Assembly (NCBI GenBank): GCA_036705565.1
Contig: JAUBUY010000038.1
Origin: Microcoleus sp036705565
GTDB lineage: Bacteria > Cyanobacteriota > Cyanobacteriia > Cyanobacteriales > Microcoleaceae
Reading direction: 5' to 3' (one strand)
Length of the DNA: 64,000 bases
Shown here in pieces: positions 41,700 through 51,345 of this stretch. The position numbers were made by a program, and so were the translations under genes. Within the stretch, counting starts at the first letter, position 1. Every line of letters begins with the position of its first letter. The notes under the pieces were generated by a model, which was given only the letters and a program-made list of their open reading frames with translations, was not told where the DNA came from and searched no databases.

Positions 41700-42905
41700 A
41701 TGAAAATCGGAATAGCTGTATTGGGTGCAGGCCGCTGGGGAGTTAACCTAATTCGCAACTTTCTCGAACATCCCAACAGCCAAGTTTTAGCGGTGGTAGA
41801 CCCGAATCGAGATTCATTGGCTGCCGTTCAAAAACAGTTTAATCTTGATGCCTCGGTGATTCTAGCTACCGATTGGTCTCAAGTGCAAGCCTTGCCGGGA
41901 CTGCAAGCTGTGGCGATCGCCACTCCAGCTTCCACACACTACACCCTCGCAGCCGCAGCGCTGAAACAAGGCTACCACGTCTTAGCAGAAAAACCCCTCG
42001 CCCTCAACCTGACTGAAGCAATAGAACTCTGTCAATTAGCCGAAAAACAACAGCGGCAACTCTTCGTTGACCACACTTATCTGTTTCATCCAGCAGTCGA
42101 TCGAGGCCAAAGAATTATTCAACAGCATCAACTTGGAAAATTGCGCTACGGTTACGCCCAGCGCACCCATTTTGAACCGGTGCGCCATGACGTTGATGCC
42201 CTTTGGGACTTGGCTATTCACGATATCGCTATTTTCAATACTTGGTTGGAACAAACGCCAATTGAAGTAAGGGCGATCGGCACTGTTTTTCCGAAGGAAG
42301 AGGGAAGTTCGGCAACGGATTCTGTAACGGATGTAACGGATGTAACGGATGTAATGGATGTCAAAAAGAAGGAAGAAGGAAGAAGAAATAGGGAAGAAGG
42401 AATAAATCAAGAAGCAGCAGAAATTGAAAATCAATTTTCTCCTTCACTGCTGACTACTAATCCTGCAGAAAAACTAGCAGATTTAGTTTGGGTAACGCTC
42501 ACCTATCCCGACGGATTTCAAGCATTTATTCACCTGTGCTGGCTAAATCCCGACAAACAACGGCGCTTAACAGTTGTTGGCAGTTTGGGAACCTTGATTT
42601 TTGACGAAATGTCGCCAGAAACTCCCCTGATTGTGCAGCGTGGGAATCCAGATTGGGGAGGCGAAGAGAATAACTCTTTTGAAAGTGCGATCGCGCCGCA
42701 GCCAAAGAGCCTCAGACACCGCGAAGTGTTGAGTTTAGAACAAGTAGAACCGCTGAGGCGAGTGTGCGATCGCTTCCTCAATTCCGTGCAAACAAATACC
42801 CCCTGTCTTACCTCTTCGGGCACCGCCTCCGTCGAATTAATCCGCATTCTCAGCACTTTGAGCAAATCCCTCGAACTCGGCGGACAGCCCCTAATACCAT
42901 TTTAG
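41700..42905 (+). CDS. Gfo/Idh/MocA-family oxidoreductase with an in-frame repeat insertion
   Basis: 401 residues; NAD(P)-dependent oxidoreductase of sugars or related compounds. Rossmann domain 1-125 (GIAVLGAGRWGVNLIRNFLE, then the EKP motif in LAEKPLAL). The C-terminal domain resumes with LADLVWVTLTYPDGFQAFIH. Between, residues about 199-240 are low-complexity: SATDSVTDVTDVTDVMDV followed by KKKEEGRRNREEG. Their DNA (about 42296-42410) is a tandem GGATGTAAC repeat and GAAGAAGGAA run that also occurs, inverted, in the spacer at 51262-51345. The frame is kept. Substrate unknown. The start ATG directly follows an AT-rich promoter-like region. Confidence 0.87.
   Translation: MKIGIAVLGAGRWGVNLIRNFLEHPNSQVLAVVDPNRDSLAAVQKQFNLDASVILATDWSQVQALPGLQAVAIATPASTHYTLAAAALKQGYHVLAEKPLALNLTEAIELCQLAEKQQRQLFVDHTYLFHPAVDRGQRIIQQHQLGKLRYGYAQRTHFEPVRHDVDALWDLAIHDIAIFNTWLEQTPIEVRAIGTVFPKEEGSSATDSVTDVTDVTDVMDVKKKEEGRRNREEGINQEAAEIENQFSPSLLTTNPAEKLADLVWVTLTYPDGFQAFIHLCWLNPDKQRRLTVVGSLGTLIFDEMSPETPLIVQRGNPDWGGEENNSFESAIAPQPKSLRHREVLSLEQVEPLRRVCDRFLNSVQTNTPCLTSSGTASVELIRILSTLSKSLELGGQPLIPF
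42296..42410. repeat. GGATGTAAC / GAAGAAGGA repeat inside a coding gene
   Basis: GAAGGAAGAGGGAAGTTCGG, CAACGGATTCTGTAACGGAT, four GGATGTAA units and a GAAGGAAGAAGGAAG run. The complementary strand of 51262-51345 shows the same blocks in the same order. Confidence 0.85.
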
Positions 42906-42936
42906 ATTTGAGATTTTAGATGGGGAACATCACTCC

Positions 42937-44982
42937 TCAATTTTTAAAACTTCCCTTTTCCGTTACTAAGTCGGGGCTGTGAAAATAAAAACTTGACTGC
43001 TGATTGACAGGCAAAGAAATCATCACCGTAGTACCTTGATTCACGCCCGCGCTGTGCAGGGTAATGCTTCCGCTCATAGATTCCATTATCCTTCGCGAGA
43101 TAGCCAAGCCCAAACCGTTACCGCCAAACTTGCGAGTTGTAGAACCATCAGCCATCACAAAAGGTTGAAACAATTTCTGCTGGTGCTCGGGATCGATACC
43201 AATTCCCGTATCTTTAATTGTCACCACCACCCAATCGCTTTGACCGCTGGGGCCCGTCGTACTTTCAGCACTGCCGTTAAAACTACCAGAATTAGTTCTC
43301 GACTCTAGTCGCACAGATATATTAATGCTGCCCGACTCTGTAAACTTAACCGCATTGCTCAAAACATTTAAAAACACCTGTTTTAGCTTCTCCGGATCGG
43401 CATGAACAATAATCGGATCGTGAGGAGCTGGCAAACTTAACTTCAAGCCTTTTTCCTCGATTGGACTCGCTTGCAAATCAATCGCGTCTTCAAGTACCTG
43501 AGTAATATCAACTACTTCTAACATCATGGAGAACGTGCCGGATTCTATTTTAGCAATGTCCAAAATATCATTAATAATATTGAGCAATTGCATTGACGAG
43601 TCGTGGGCCCGCTGTAAAAATTCCATTTCTTCATCTCGGTCATCGCAGTAGCCGTCCCGCACAATTTGAATAAAACCAATAATTCCGTTGAGCGGCGTTC
43701 TCAATTCGTGAGAAATATTCCCCAAAAATTCATTTTTTAATTGATTGGCAACTTGCGCTTCTTTGGTGGCGACTTCCAATTCTTTTGCCCAGGATCTAAG
43801 GCGCTGCACCATGCTGTTGAGTGCTTCTGATAGTTGATTGAATTCCCTAATTTGGAAATCTTGGGGCACTGTCTGCGACGCTTCTGTATCTACTTTCATC
43901 GCGTAGTCTCTCAGTTTTTCCACAGGACGCGCCAAGTCGCGAGACAGATATAAAGTGGCGATGATACTAGCAGCAACCAAACCTACAATTAAATTAAATA
44001 AAACTTGCTGAATTTCTTCCAAACCCGACAGAGCGTAATCTAAACGAGAGACAGCTAAAATAATCCACTTGCTGTTCTCCTGTGTAGTTGAAGGACTCGG
44101 GATAGCGGCGTATCCTGCTAGCAACTCTACACCATTTCTTTCAAAGGAAAATAGGTGGAGAAAAGCTGTTCCGCCGGCGATCGCCCTTCTGACAATACTT
44201 TTTAGTCGAGCGGCATCTGCCTCTTGGTCAATATTGCGGCCCACGCGATTGATATTCGGGTGCGCCAAAATCGTCCCATCTTGGTCGATCGCCACCGTAT
44301 AGCCAGCTAAAGATCCCTTGGGAGCGCTGGTTTGGACAGGCAATGCCGACTGCAGACTCAAAGCATAACTCAACTGCAGGGTATTGCCCCGACGAATGTA
44401 AACAGGAGCGCTCAACACCAAACTCGCTTGGCTATCGGAGCCTTCTTTACCCGCATCGGGAAAATCCTCAGCCCCCAAAGCCGCCTTCTGATCGTTTGCT
44501 GTCCCCTGTCGCTGCGGAGGTAAGGACAGACTGATGTAAACGCTCTTGTCGTCCAGCAGCGTTTGCTGCTGCTGTACGGGTGGCCAAAATTTTGTCGGCA
44601 ACGACTGAATCGGCTGCTGCCCGCAAGTGCTTGCTATCACTTGATTTGTCTTTAAATTAGTCAATTGCAAGCAATCAACCTGCGCTGGCAACCGCTGCCC
44701 TAATTGGGCAATAAACTTTTGATAATCCTTCGGATCTACCGACTGCAACATCGAGCTTTCCGAAGCGCCGATCAGATTCGACTTCAGCGATTTCGCCCAC
44801 TGTTCAATAGTGTCTGCTTTTCTGACTGCACTTTCTGTCAAGTTTTGACGAGCAGTTTCCAGAAGCGTCGAGCGTGCCTTGCGATAGGTAACATACTCCC
44901 CCACCAGTAGAACAGGTACGCTGAGCAACAAAATCCGCGACAGTAAAATACGGCGAAAGGAGGATTGACCTAACTTAACCAT
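42937..44982 (-). CDS. Membrane-bound sensor histidine kinase
   Basis: 681 residues. One N-terminal membrane helix (about 10-32), an extracytoplasmic sensor region of about 290 residues (35-322) resembling double Cache (YTVAIDQDGTILAHPNINRV), a second helix (about 328-346), HAMP (347-400), a short coiled coil, HisKA with His425 in NISHELRTPLNGIIGF and an HATPase domain ending about 665 (VVVTIKDTGIGIDPEHQQKL, FGGNGLGLAISRRI). No receiver domain. Two-component kinase sensing an outside small molecule; cognate regulator not adjacent. Faces away from the next methyltransferase gene. Confidence 0.93.
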   Translation of the reverse strand: MVKLGQSSFRRILLSRILLLSVPVLLVGEYVTYRKARSTLLETARQNLTESAVRKADTIEQWAKSLKSNLIGASESSMLQSVDPKDYQKFIAQLGQRLPAQVDCLQLTNLKTNQVIASTCGQQPIQSLPTKFWPPVQQQQTLLDDKSVYISLSLPPQRQGTANDQKAALGAEDFPDAGKEGSDSQASLVLSAPVYIRRGNTLQLSYALSLQSALPVQTSAPKGSLAGYTVAIDQDGTILAHPNINRVGRNIDQEADAARLKSIVRRAIAGGTAFLHLFSFERNGVELLAGYAAIPSPSTTQENSKWIILAVSRLDYALSGLEEIQQVLFNLIVGLVAASIIATLYLSRDLARPVEKLRDYAMKVDTEASQTVPQDFQIREFNQLSEALNSMVQRLRSWAKELEVATKEAQVANQLKNEFLGNISHELRTPLNGIIGFIQIVRDGYCDDRDEEMEFLQRAHDSSMQLLNIINDILDIAKIESGTFSMMLEVVDITQVLEDAIDLQASPIEEKGLKLSLPAPHDPIIVHADPEKLKQVFLNVLSNAVKFTESGSINISVRLESRTNSGSFNGSAESTTGPSGQSDWVVVTIKDTGIGIDPEHQQKLFQPFVMADGSTTRKFGGNGLGLAISRRIMESMSGSITLHSAGVNQGTTVMISLPVNQQSSFYFHSPDLVTEKGSFKN

Positions 44983-45646
44983 AGGAAATATCTAAATTAA
45001 GGTGCAACACCCAACAGCGACCATTAAAGTGAAATAAACCAGACCGAAAGCATGAATCTGTCTAGGGGGCTCTGCTGACTGGACAACACAGCTTCCGAAC
45101 AACATTTAAACACAATTATAGAAGCCACTGTAATAATCTCGATTCTAAGTGTGTGGGGCCAAAGATGCTCAGCAATTTGTTTCGCAAATGCCTGTGATTT
45201 CGGTCACACTTCCCTTCTCAATTCTCGGAACGACTGGCATCCCATCGCCCAGGTGCCATTTTTTCAGGCTGCAAAAAGCGTCGGGTGGACATACCGCCGT
45301 TGCTTGAAGCTAGAATCGCATAGATGCACTCGCCCCCAATTAACAGGCAAAAAGTTCGGTTTCCGGCTAGTGTACAGAGATCATTCTTGTTCGATCGGAC
45401 TTTTTCTTTCCCAATGCCTTCGAGAGGTTGGCCAGAGATGGGCGATGTGAGATTTGGCACCCTGTCAAAGATTTGTTTTGCCATCCGATTGATTCAGTGA
45501 AAATAATTCACCTGTCAAACAAAAAGAATGAGACGATCGAGCTGCCGATCGACTCTGACAACCGTAATGTGGGGAACCTTGGCCCCAACAGTGGACCCAC
45601 GCTCGGTAAATTCGCGGTCTCGGCAATAATCTCCATAGCTTAATCG
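44983..45646. other. 664-bp divergent intergenic region
   Basis: Lies between the starts of the histidine kinase and the methyltransferase. Short frames on both strands here have no family signature or good start signals. No repeats of the above families are seen. It may carry two promoters or an unrecognised RNA. Confidence 0.5.
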
Positions 45647-46306
45647 ATGAAAAAAAACTTTACCAATTATACGTATTATTACACAAACAACCGTCCGAGA
45701 TATCATCACGCATATTTGATATCTCCCCTTTTAGAAATGCTGGCGACACTTCAGCATACCAGCAAGACAAAACTCCGAGTTTTGGATCTCGGCTGCGGCA
45801 ATGGCAGCCTCAGTCACGTTATCGCAGAGCACGGCTGCGAAGTTGTCGGCGTTGACACTTCAGCGGCCGGAATTGCCATCTCCCGTCAAAGTTTCCCCGA
45901 TTGTCAGTTTATCCAAGCAGATATTTACGACCTCCCAGATATCGATATTCTGAACTCATTTGATGTTGTCTTAGCTATTGAAGTAATCGAACACTTGCTT
46001 TATCCAAAAGAACTAGCCAAAACTGCAAAAAACTGCCTCAATCCGGGAGGAAGATTAATTATTTCCACACCATATCACGGCTATTTTAAAAATCTAGTCT
46101 TAGCGATTTCTGGCAAACTAGATCAACATTTTACCGTGCTTTGGGATAACGGTCACATTAAATTTTTTTCAGTAGATACGCTGACCAAGTTATTAACATC
46201 TGAAGGATACACGGACATAAAATTTAAATTTGCTGGTCGGTGTCCCTATCTTTGGAAATCAATGTTATGCTCTAGTAAGTTTTCAGGTTGTCCTGAAAAC
46301 TTATGA
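45647..46306 (+). CDS. Class I SAM-dependent methyltransferase (UbiG-like)
   Basis: 219 residues. Motif I VLDLGCGNGSLSHVIAE (about 43-59), motif II VVGVDTSAAGIAIS, motif III FIQADIYDLPD, and the IEVIEHLLYPKELAKTAKN stretch of methyltransferase type 11/UbiG relatives. The C-terminal part (STPYHGYFKNLVLAISG, HIKFFSVDTLTKLL) resembles enzymes modifying small molecules or surface glycans. Substrate unknown. A photolyase gene follows after 90 bases on the same strand. Confidence 0.85.
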   Translation: MKKNFTNYTYYYTNNRPRYHHAYLISPLLEMLATLQHTSKTKLRVLDLGCGNGSLSHVIAEHGCEVVGVDTSAAGIAISRQSFPDCQFIQADIYDLPDIDILNSFDVVLAIEVIEHLLYPKELAKTAKNCLNPGGRLIISTPYHGYFKNLVLAISGKLDQHFTVLWDNGHIKFFSVDTLTKLLTSEGYTDIKFKFAGRCPYLWKSMLCSSKFSGCPENL

Positions 46307-46395
46307 GTTGTGAGTTGTCAATAAATTAAGTTTCTTGACTAGACCACCAGGCATCATAAAAAGTAAAAAATAAGTTTCACTAAAAAACAAGTAAA

Positions 46396-47901
46396 ATGAC
46401 TGTTGGCGTTTGGATCTTAGGCGATCAACTGTGGGAGAACCAAGCTGCTCTCAACCGCACAGATGATAAACCCTCCCTACCGATAATTTTAATTGAATCT
46501 TGGCAGCACGTTCAACAGCGGCGCTACCACCAACAAAAATTAGTATTAATTTGGTCGGCCATGCGGCACTTCGCTAAAGAATTGCGCGGCAGTGGATGGC
46601 AAGTTACTTACACAAAATCGGAGGACTTTGAAGCACCTCTAAAAGCTTGGATACAAGCTCACAACATCACCGAAGTGCGGGTAATGGCTCCGAACGATCG
46701 ACCTTTTTTACAGCTCGTTCAAAACTTGCAACTCCCCTGTCCAATAACCATAATTCCCAACAATCAATTCCTCTGGACACAAACAGAATTCAAAGATTGG
46801 GCTTCAAGCCGCAAACGTTTGTTAATGGAAGACTTCTATCGAGCCAGCCGCCAGCGTTTTCAAGTTTTAATGGATAGCAGCAATAAACCTGTGGGAGGGA
46901 AGTGGAATTTTGACAAAGAAAATCGTCAGCCACCCAAAGGAAAACTGGATACCCCGAAACCTCTCTGGTTTGAACCGGACGCCATAACTCAAGAAGTTAT
47001 CGCACAAGTTAAATCTCTATCTTTCCCAACTTACGGAAACATTGAACCTTTTCGCTGGGCGGTTACACGAGAGCAAGCACTGCAAGTATTAGATAATTTC
47101 ATCCAACAGTGTCTCCCCGCTTTTGGCCCTTATCAAGACGCGATGGTAACGGGGGAGGAAACAATGTGGCATTCCCTAATTTCTCCGTATCTCAATATTG
47201 GATTACTTCATCCTTTAGAAGTTATTCAAGCCGCCGAAACAGCCTACCTCGAAAAAAACTTAAATTTAAACGGCGTCGAAGGTTTTATCCGCCAAATTCT
47301 GGGCTGGCGAGAATACATTCGCGGTGTGTATTTTTACGTGGATGCTGATTATTTTGAAAAGAATTGGTTCAACCACACTCAGCCGCTGCCGGAGTTTTTT
47401 TGGGACGCTAGTAAAACAGATATGAACTGTTTGCGCCAAGTTTTAACTCAAGTCGAAGGCAGCGGTTACGCGCACCATATCCAGCGGTTGATGATTTTGA
47501 GCAATTTTGGTCTAATTGCGGGAATCTCGCCCCAGGAGCTAGAAAAATGGTTCCACAGTGCGTTTGTGGATGCCTACGACTGGGTAATGCAGACTAATGT
47601 GCTGGGCATGGGTTTGTTTGCTGACGGCGGTGTGTTGGCCTCGAAGCCCTATGCTGCTTCTGCCAATTACATCAATAAAATGAGCGATTATTGTCGGGGG
47701 TGCAAATTCGATCGCACTGTGCGATCGGGCGAAAATGCCTGTCCCTTCAACTTCTTCTACTGGGATTTCCTAGCGCGCCACCGGGAAAAACTTCAGTCGA
47801 TCGGTCGCATGAGCTTTATCTTAGCCAATCTCGACAAAATGCCGCCGGCAGAATTGGCAACCATCCGCCAAAAAGCAGCAGAGTGGCACTTAGTCAGTTG
47901 A
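46396..47901 (+). CDS. Fe-S bacterial cryptochrome/photolyase (PhrB/FeS-BCP type)
   Basis: 501 residues. N-terminal alpha/beta antenna domain (VGVWILGDQLWENQAAL, SWQHVQQRRYHQQKLVLIWS), C-terminal FAD domain (GWREYIRGVYFY, MQTNVLGMGLFADGG). Four cysteines at 345 (MNCLRQ), 433 and 436 (DYCRGCKFD) and 449 (NACPFN) have the spacing 88, 3 and 13, the same as the [4Fe-4S] ligands of Agrobacterium PhrB (350, 438, 441, 454). That group repairs (6-4) photoproducts or acts as a light sensor. The adjacent methyltransferase is probably unrelated. Confidence 0.92.
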   Translation: MTVGVWILGDQLWENQAALNRTDDKPSLPIILIESWQHVQQRRYHQQKLVLIWSAMRHFAKELRGSGWQVTYTKSEDFEAPLKAWIQAHNITEVRVMAPNDRPFLQLVQNLQLPCPITIIPNNQFLWTQTEFKDWASSRKRLLMEDFYRASRQRFQVLMDSSNKPVGGKWNFDKENRQPPKGKLDTPKPLWFEPDAITQEVIAQVKSLSFPTYGNIEPFRWAVTREQALQVLDNFIQQCLPAFGPYQDAMVTGEETMWHSLISPYLNIGLLHPLEVIQAAETAYLEKNLNLNGVEGFIRQILGWREYIRGVYFYVDADYFEKNWFNHTQPLPEFFWDASKTDMNCLRQVLTQVEGSGYAHHIQRLMILSNFGLIAGISPQELEKWFHSAFVDAYDWVMQTNVLGMGLFADGGVLASKPYAASANYINKMSDYCRGCKFDRTVRSGENACPFNFFYWDFLARHREKLQSIGRMSFILANLDKMPPAELATIRQKAAEWHLVS

Positions 47902-48062
47902 CTGTTGTCAGTTGTCAGTTGTCAGTTGTCAGTGGTTAATCCTTTGCAGTGGCTAATAACAAATAACCAATAACATTAATCAACAGTCAACAGTCAACAG
48001 TCAACAGTCAACAATGCCCCATGCCCCATGCCCCATGCCTCATGCCCCATGCCCTTTGCAAT
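47902..48062. repeat. Short tandem repeats after the photolyase gene
   Basis: GTCAGTTGTCAGTTGTCAGT units (47906-47934), AATAACAAATAACCAATAAC (47954-47973), CAACAGTCAACAGTCAACAG (47981-48012) and five ATGCCCC units (48013-48052). The order of the first three resembles that around MITE copy D at 41378-41621. Confidence 0.8.
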
Positions 48063-48091
48063 TCTTATTTTTTCCCTGACTTTTCCCTAAA

Positions 48092-48154
48092 CATTCCACA
48101 GCGTTTCCACAGGCAAGTCTGAGGTTTTCCACAGATCCGACAAAGTTTTCCACA
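48092..48154 (+). other. Cluster of four DnaA-box-like sequences
   Basis: On the plus strand within 63 bases: CATTCCACA (48092), GTTTCCACA (48103), TTTTCCACA (48125) and TTTTCCACA (48146). TTTTCCACA is the DnaA box form reported for cyanobacterial origins. An AT-rich stretch with runs of A and T (48240-48300) follows. Could be a replication origin element, a DnaA-binding regulatory site, or chance; dnaA and dnaN are not in the window. Confidence 0.5.
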
Positions 48155-48462
48155 GAAATTAACGGCACGGTAGCATCTTGCTGCGGAATTGGGGATTTCC
48201 TTAACTTGCTGGCTAATTCCTCATAAACCCCCCAACACATAAAGATATGTAACAAAAAAATCCCTGAAAAGCTGATTATTTGGTAAACCTTTTTTTTATC
48301 TAAAGGACTTTGTAATATTTCGCAACATTGACAAACCCACCCCCCCATAGCGCACAATGATGCGACCGACCTAAAAAAAAGCGCTCTGATTTCGGCTGTG
48401 CCTGCACCTGTATCCGGCCGAAGGGGGGTTCTGTTTTCAATTTATTAGCGAGACTAAACAAA

Positions 48463-48723
48463 ATGATCAACCCAACAGTCAGTATTTTTGCTGAAATTCC
48501 CGAAACGCTGCACGATTCTCTCAAAACTTACCTGGAAACCCATCCTGAATGGGATCTAGACCGAGTATTTTGCGCCGCCCTGTCGCTGTTTTTGTTGCAG
48601 AATGCCGATAGCGGTACGCCTGAAGCTTCGCGCAGTTATCGCCAAGCTGCGAGAGTTTATCTCGAAACTCTGTTTCAATCTCCTCAAGACTTGCACAGCA
48701 ACAATGTAACTCCGTCGTCTTAA
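48463..48723 (+). CDS. DUF2811 protein
   Basis: 86 residues, cytoplasmic. VSIFAEIPETLHDSLKTYLE, THPEWDLDRVFCAALSLFLL and then YRQAARVYLETLF are the DUF2811 pattern, a small family mostly of cyanobacteria with no known function; the arrangement of helices resembles ribbon-helix-helix-type small proteins, but this is only impression. Lies downstream of the DnaA-box-like cluster. Confidence 0.82.
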   Translation: MINPTVSIFAEIPETLHDSLKTYLETHPEWDLDRVFCAALSLFLLQNADSGTPEASRSYRQAARVYLETLFQSPQDLHSNNVTPSS

Positions 48724-49122
48724 AGGATAAGGGGAGAGGGGGAGACGCGGTTTCTGGGAAGGATGTAACTTGACCGAGAGGGCCCGCACTGCATAGGTGG
48801 CAACTTCAGCTTAAAATCCCTGAGAACTATCGCTTATAGCTTAATGCCGAGCCCCATTGCATCTCCCTTAAGAAGCAGGGCTGTTTCATTCTCATGAAAA
48901 TCAGGCTTTTGTAGGGGTAGTGCCCGTGCCGACCCCCTCCACGGACGAGGGAATCGGTGTTTCAAATATTGGGGCAACCACGGGGGATTGCCCCTACAAG
49001 AGAATGAAAAATCCCCCCGGACTATCAGGATGCCGGGGGGATAAGCTGCCTTAATCGTCAAACAGTAGACGGGTAGTACATAAGACGCGCTTGTTTACAC
49101 GCATGGTGCTTATGGCTGAAGA
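48724..49122. other. Spacer downstream of groEL
   Basis: Contains an inverted repeat TGTAGGGGTAGTGCC with GGGGGATTGCCCCTACA (48910-48999), related in sequence to the inner part of the MITE at 20021-20154, and the groEL terminator. No gene. Confidence 0.6.
49007..49040 (-). terminator. Rho-independent terminator of groEL
   Basis: On the minus strand CCCCCCGGCATCC pairs with CCGGGGGG, followed by ATTTTTC. It lies about 83 bases past the groEL stop. Confidence 0.8.
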
Positions 49123-50814
<1,692 letters not shown>

Positions 50815-50844
50815 GTTTGTCTCCAATCGCTTACATTAGCAAAT

Positions 50845-50871
50845 TTAGCACTCTCTGAGTCTGAGTGCTAA
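50845..50871 (-). promoter_or_regulatory. CIRCE operator (HrcA binding site) of groEL
   Basis: Perfect inverted repeat TTAGCACTC-N9-GAGTGCTAA, the canonical 27-bp CIRCE, ending 31 bases before the groEL start codon. Implies heat-shock control by repressor HrcA. Confidence 0.97.
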
Positions 50872-51341
50872 GTCGATCGATTTTTGATTGTAGCGCGCCT
50901 CAACCGTGTGGGGGATTGGGGGGGCGGATGGGAGATTGGGGCGATCGTTCCGGGTGGCTAAGGACAAGGCAATGCCGTGTGGCCACAGCGGGTAGGGGCA
51001 CGGCACTGCCGTGTCCTCACAGATATCCTGTCCCGCAGATATAATATGGTTTGTTACATCTCGATCGGGTTTTGGCTCGGCCCCAAACCCAACTTTTATG
51101 GCGCGTCATCCCCAAGCAGAATTTTTATTCAAATTTTCTTAACTTGTGTTTTCGGTCATCTACCTTTCGATAGAGCTTCTATTCTTTTTTCAAACTTCTA
51201 CCTTCTATAGCAACCGCCAAGACTATTAGGACGTTCTTAATTGCTGAAAACCTTGGGGAAGACTCCTTCTTCCTTCAGCATCCATCCGTTACATCCGTTA
51301 CAAAATCCGCTGCCGAACCTTCTTCCTTCTTCCTTCTTCCT
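50872..51341. other. Divergent spacer between groEL and the ABC exporter
   Basis: Contains the groEL promoter side, an imperfect inverted repeat around AAGGCAATGCCGTGTGGCCA and GGCACGGCACTGCCGTGTCC (50968-51019) and the dispersed GGATGTAAC/GAAGAAGGA repeat next to the ABC gene start. No gene is supported. Confidence 0.6.
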
Positions 51342-51345
51342 ATGG
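51262..51345. repeat. Inverted copy of the repeat found inside the oxidoreductase gene
   Basis: CTTCTTCCTTCAGCATCCAT, CCGTTACATCCGTTACAAAA, TCCGCTGCCGAACCTTCTTC and further CTTCTTC units: complement of the blocks at 42296-42410. It reaches the start codon of the ABC exporter. Confidence 0.85.

Noticed and set aside
45151..45484. Frames of 88-99 codons on both strands before the UbiG-like methyltransferase
   Set aside because: No start signals, odd composition (many Cys/Arg/Trp) and no family similarity; treated as noncoding.
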